This document shows positions 5,718-6,471 of a stretch of DNA of 6,471 nt, piece by piece. This stretch comes from an uncultured Bacilli bacterium (GTDB taxonomy: Bacteria; Bacillota_I; Bacilli_A; RF39; UBA660), in assembly GCA_947627145.1 (NCBI GenBank), contig CANQUW010000060.1:1-6471 (forward strand), given 5' to 3'. The notes beneath the pieces were generated by a model. The model saw nothing but the letters and a program-made list of their open reading frames with translations. It had not been told where the DNA came from and did not search any database. Numbering within the stretch: the stretch's first letter is position 1; each line of letters begins with the position of its first letter. The position numbers and the translations under genes were made by a program.

Positions 5718-5722
5718 GAGGT
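5716..5722 (+). promoter_or_regulatory. Ribosome binding site of yqeG overlapping the upstream stop codon
   Basis: AGGAGGT overlaps the TAG stop (5715-5717) of the deacetylase gene, so ribosomes finishing that gene occupy the site. Only three bases separate it from ATG 5726; the adjacent TTG 5729 would have six, a more usual spacing. ATG is preferred, but initiation at the TTG is possible and would change only one residue. Confidence 0.6.
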
Positions 5723-5725
5723 TAT

Positions 5726-6238
5726 ATGTTGATACCAGATATGTATAAAAAATCTATTTTTGATATTAATTATCCTTTACTTAAAAGTAAGGGAATTAAG
5801 TGTTTAATATTTGATTTAGATAATACTCTTGCTTTGATAGATGATAAAAATTGTCCAGATAAAGTAAAAGAGTTAGTTAAAGAATTAAAAAAAGATTTTA
5901 AAGTATTAATTATTTCTAATAATACTAAAAAACGTCTTAAACCTTACAAAGAAGAGTTAGATATTGATGCGGTTAGTTTTGCGATGAAACCTCTAACTAA
6001 AGGATTAAGACAAATAGTAAAAAGATATAATTTAGAAAAAAATGAAATGGTTATGATAGGAGATCAGATACCTACAGATATACTTTCTGGTAAAAGATTT
6101 AATATTATGACTATACTTGTAGAGCCACTTGCTAAAAAAGATTTGAAAATTACAAGTTTCAATAGAATTATAGAGAAGAGATTGATTAATAAATATGAAA
6201 AACAAGGGCTCTTTAAAAAAGGAGAATATTATGAGTAA
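5726..6238 (+). CDS. yqeG: YqeG family HAD-type (subfamily IIIA) phosphatase
   Basis: This 170-residue protein matches Bacillus YqeG along its length. HAD motif I is IFDLDNTL (28-35, nucleophile D30 and acid D32), motif II is IISNN (62-66, S64), motif III is K88-P89, and motif IV is IGDQIPTD (111-118, D113 and D118). The family-typical end RIIEKRLINKYEKQG (147-161) is also there. The fold predicts a magnesium-dependent phosphohydrolase; the physiological substrate of YqeG is not established to my knowledge. It is embedded between the deacetylase gene, eight bases after its stop, and yqeH, which it overlaps by eight bases, so co-transcription and translational coupling are likely. In Bacillus yqeG also precedes yqeH, which supports the call. 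Confidence 0.92.
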   Translation: MLIPDMYKKSIFDINYPLLKSKGIKCLIFDLDNTLALIDDKNCPDKVKELVKELKKDFKVLIISNNTKKRLKPYKEELDIDAVSFAMKPLTKGLRQIVKRYNLEKNEMVMIGDQIPTDILSGKRFNIMTILVEPLAKKDLKITSFNRIIEKRLINKYEKQGLFKKGEYYE

Positions 6239-6471
6239 GAAATGTATTGGGTGTGGAGTAGAATTACAAGATGATAATATTATGAAGCCTGGATATGTTA
6301 CTAGTATGAGTCAAGATTTATGTAGAAGATGTTTTAGACTTAAAAACTATGGTGACTATCAAGTAGTAGTAAAAGATACAAATGAATATATTAATATATT
6401 AAAAAGTGTAGGAGAGACTAATGATTTAGTTTTATATGTTACTGATCTTTTAAATTTAGAAGAAGATATTA
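6231..6471 (+). CDS. yqeH: YqeH, ribosome biogenesis GTPase (3' end beyond window)
   Basis: The first 80 residues are visible. They contain the N-terminal zinc finger C5-I-G-C8 ... C31-R-R-C34-F, followed by RLKNYGDYQ and the stretch GETNDLVLYVTDLLN (61-75). This matches the start of Bacillus YqeH, a circularly permuted GTPase needed for assembly of the small ribosomal subunit. The window ends before the G4 (NKxD) and P-loop motifs, so the GTPase core is not seen. ATG 6231 has AAGGAG (6219-6224) six bases upstream, inside yqeG, and overlaps the last eight bases of yqeG in another frame, which suggests translational coupling. Confidence 0.92.
   Translation, partial: MSKKCIGCGVELQDDNIMKPGYVTSMSQDLCRRCFRLKNYGDYQVVVKDTNEYINILKSVGETNDLVLYVTDLLNLEEDI

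Noticed and set aside
1..6471. Mycoplasma-type code (TGA as Trp)
   Set aside because: All genes read through with the standard code and Trp is encoded by TGG.

Overview
The window looks like chromosomal DNA from a very AT-rich, endospore-forming, low-GC Gram-positive bacterium (Firmicutes/Bacilli, perhaps an uncultured gut lineage near the Mollicutes). The grounds are strong purine-rich Shine-Dalgarno sites, A/T-ending codons with AGA-rich arginine, sigma-A-like promoters, a clear sigma-K gene, a MurE ligase whose motif resembles the diaminopimelate type, and a yqeG-yqeH pair as in Bacillus. The standard genetic code fits: Trp is TGG and no reading frame needs TGA as sense.

Layout. At the left edge is the C-terminal tail of a rightward gene, probably an Rpn/PD-(D/E)XK family nuclease or transposase. 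It converges, across a shared hairpin terminator, on a leftward arginase-superfamily gene (188-1093). That gene keeps the fold motifs but has lost three of the six usual manganese ligands. Its promoter lies in a short divergent region whose opposite side carries murE (1204-2646). After murE, a strong extended -10 promoter that starts inside the last codons of murE drives two small single-pass membrane proteins of unknown function (2697-2984 and 3036-3404), and a good intrinsic terminator closes the unit.

Next comes an uninterrupted sigK (3487-4188). It encodes a hydrophobic pro-sequence and sits behind a CATATAAT -10 element that could be read by sigma-E. A sigma-A-like promoter then starts a second rightward unit: a membrane-anchored protein with three Ig-like repeats and a NodB polysaccharide deacetylase domain (4257-5717), yqeG (HAD phosphatase family, 5726-6238), and the start of yqeH (ribosome-assembly GTPase, 6231 to the window end). 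Tight spacing or overlap suggests these three are co-transcribed.

Taken together the window mixes cell-wall synthesis and modification (murE, the deacetylase), late mother-cell sporulation control (sigK) and ribosome biogenesis (yqeGH). The points most worth a second look are the metal-site-degenerate arginase homologue and the two unrecognised small membrane proteins, one of which has a glycine-zipper transmembrane helix. No CRISPR array, tRNA, rRNA or complete mobile element is visible.
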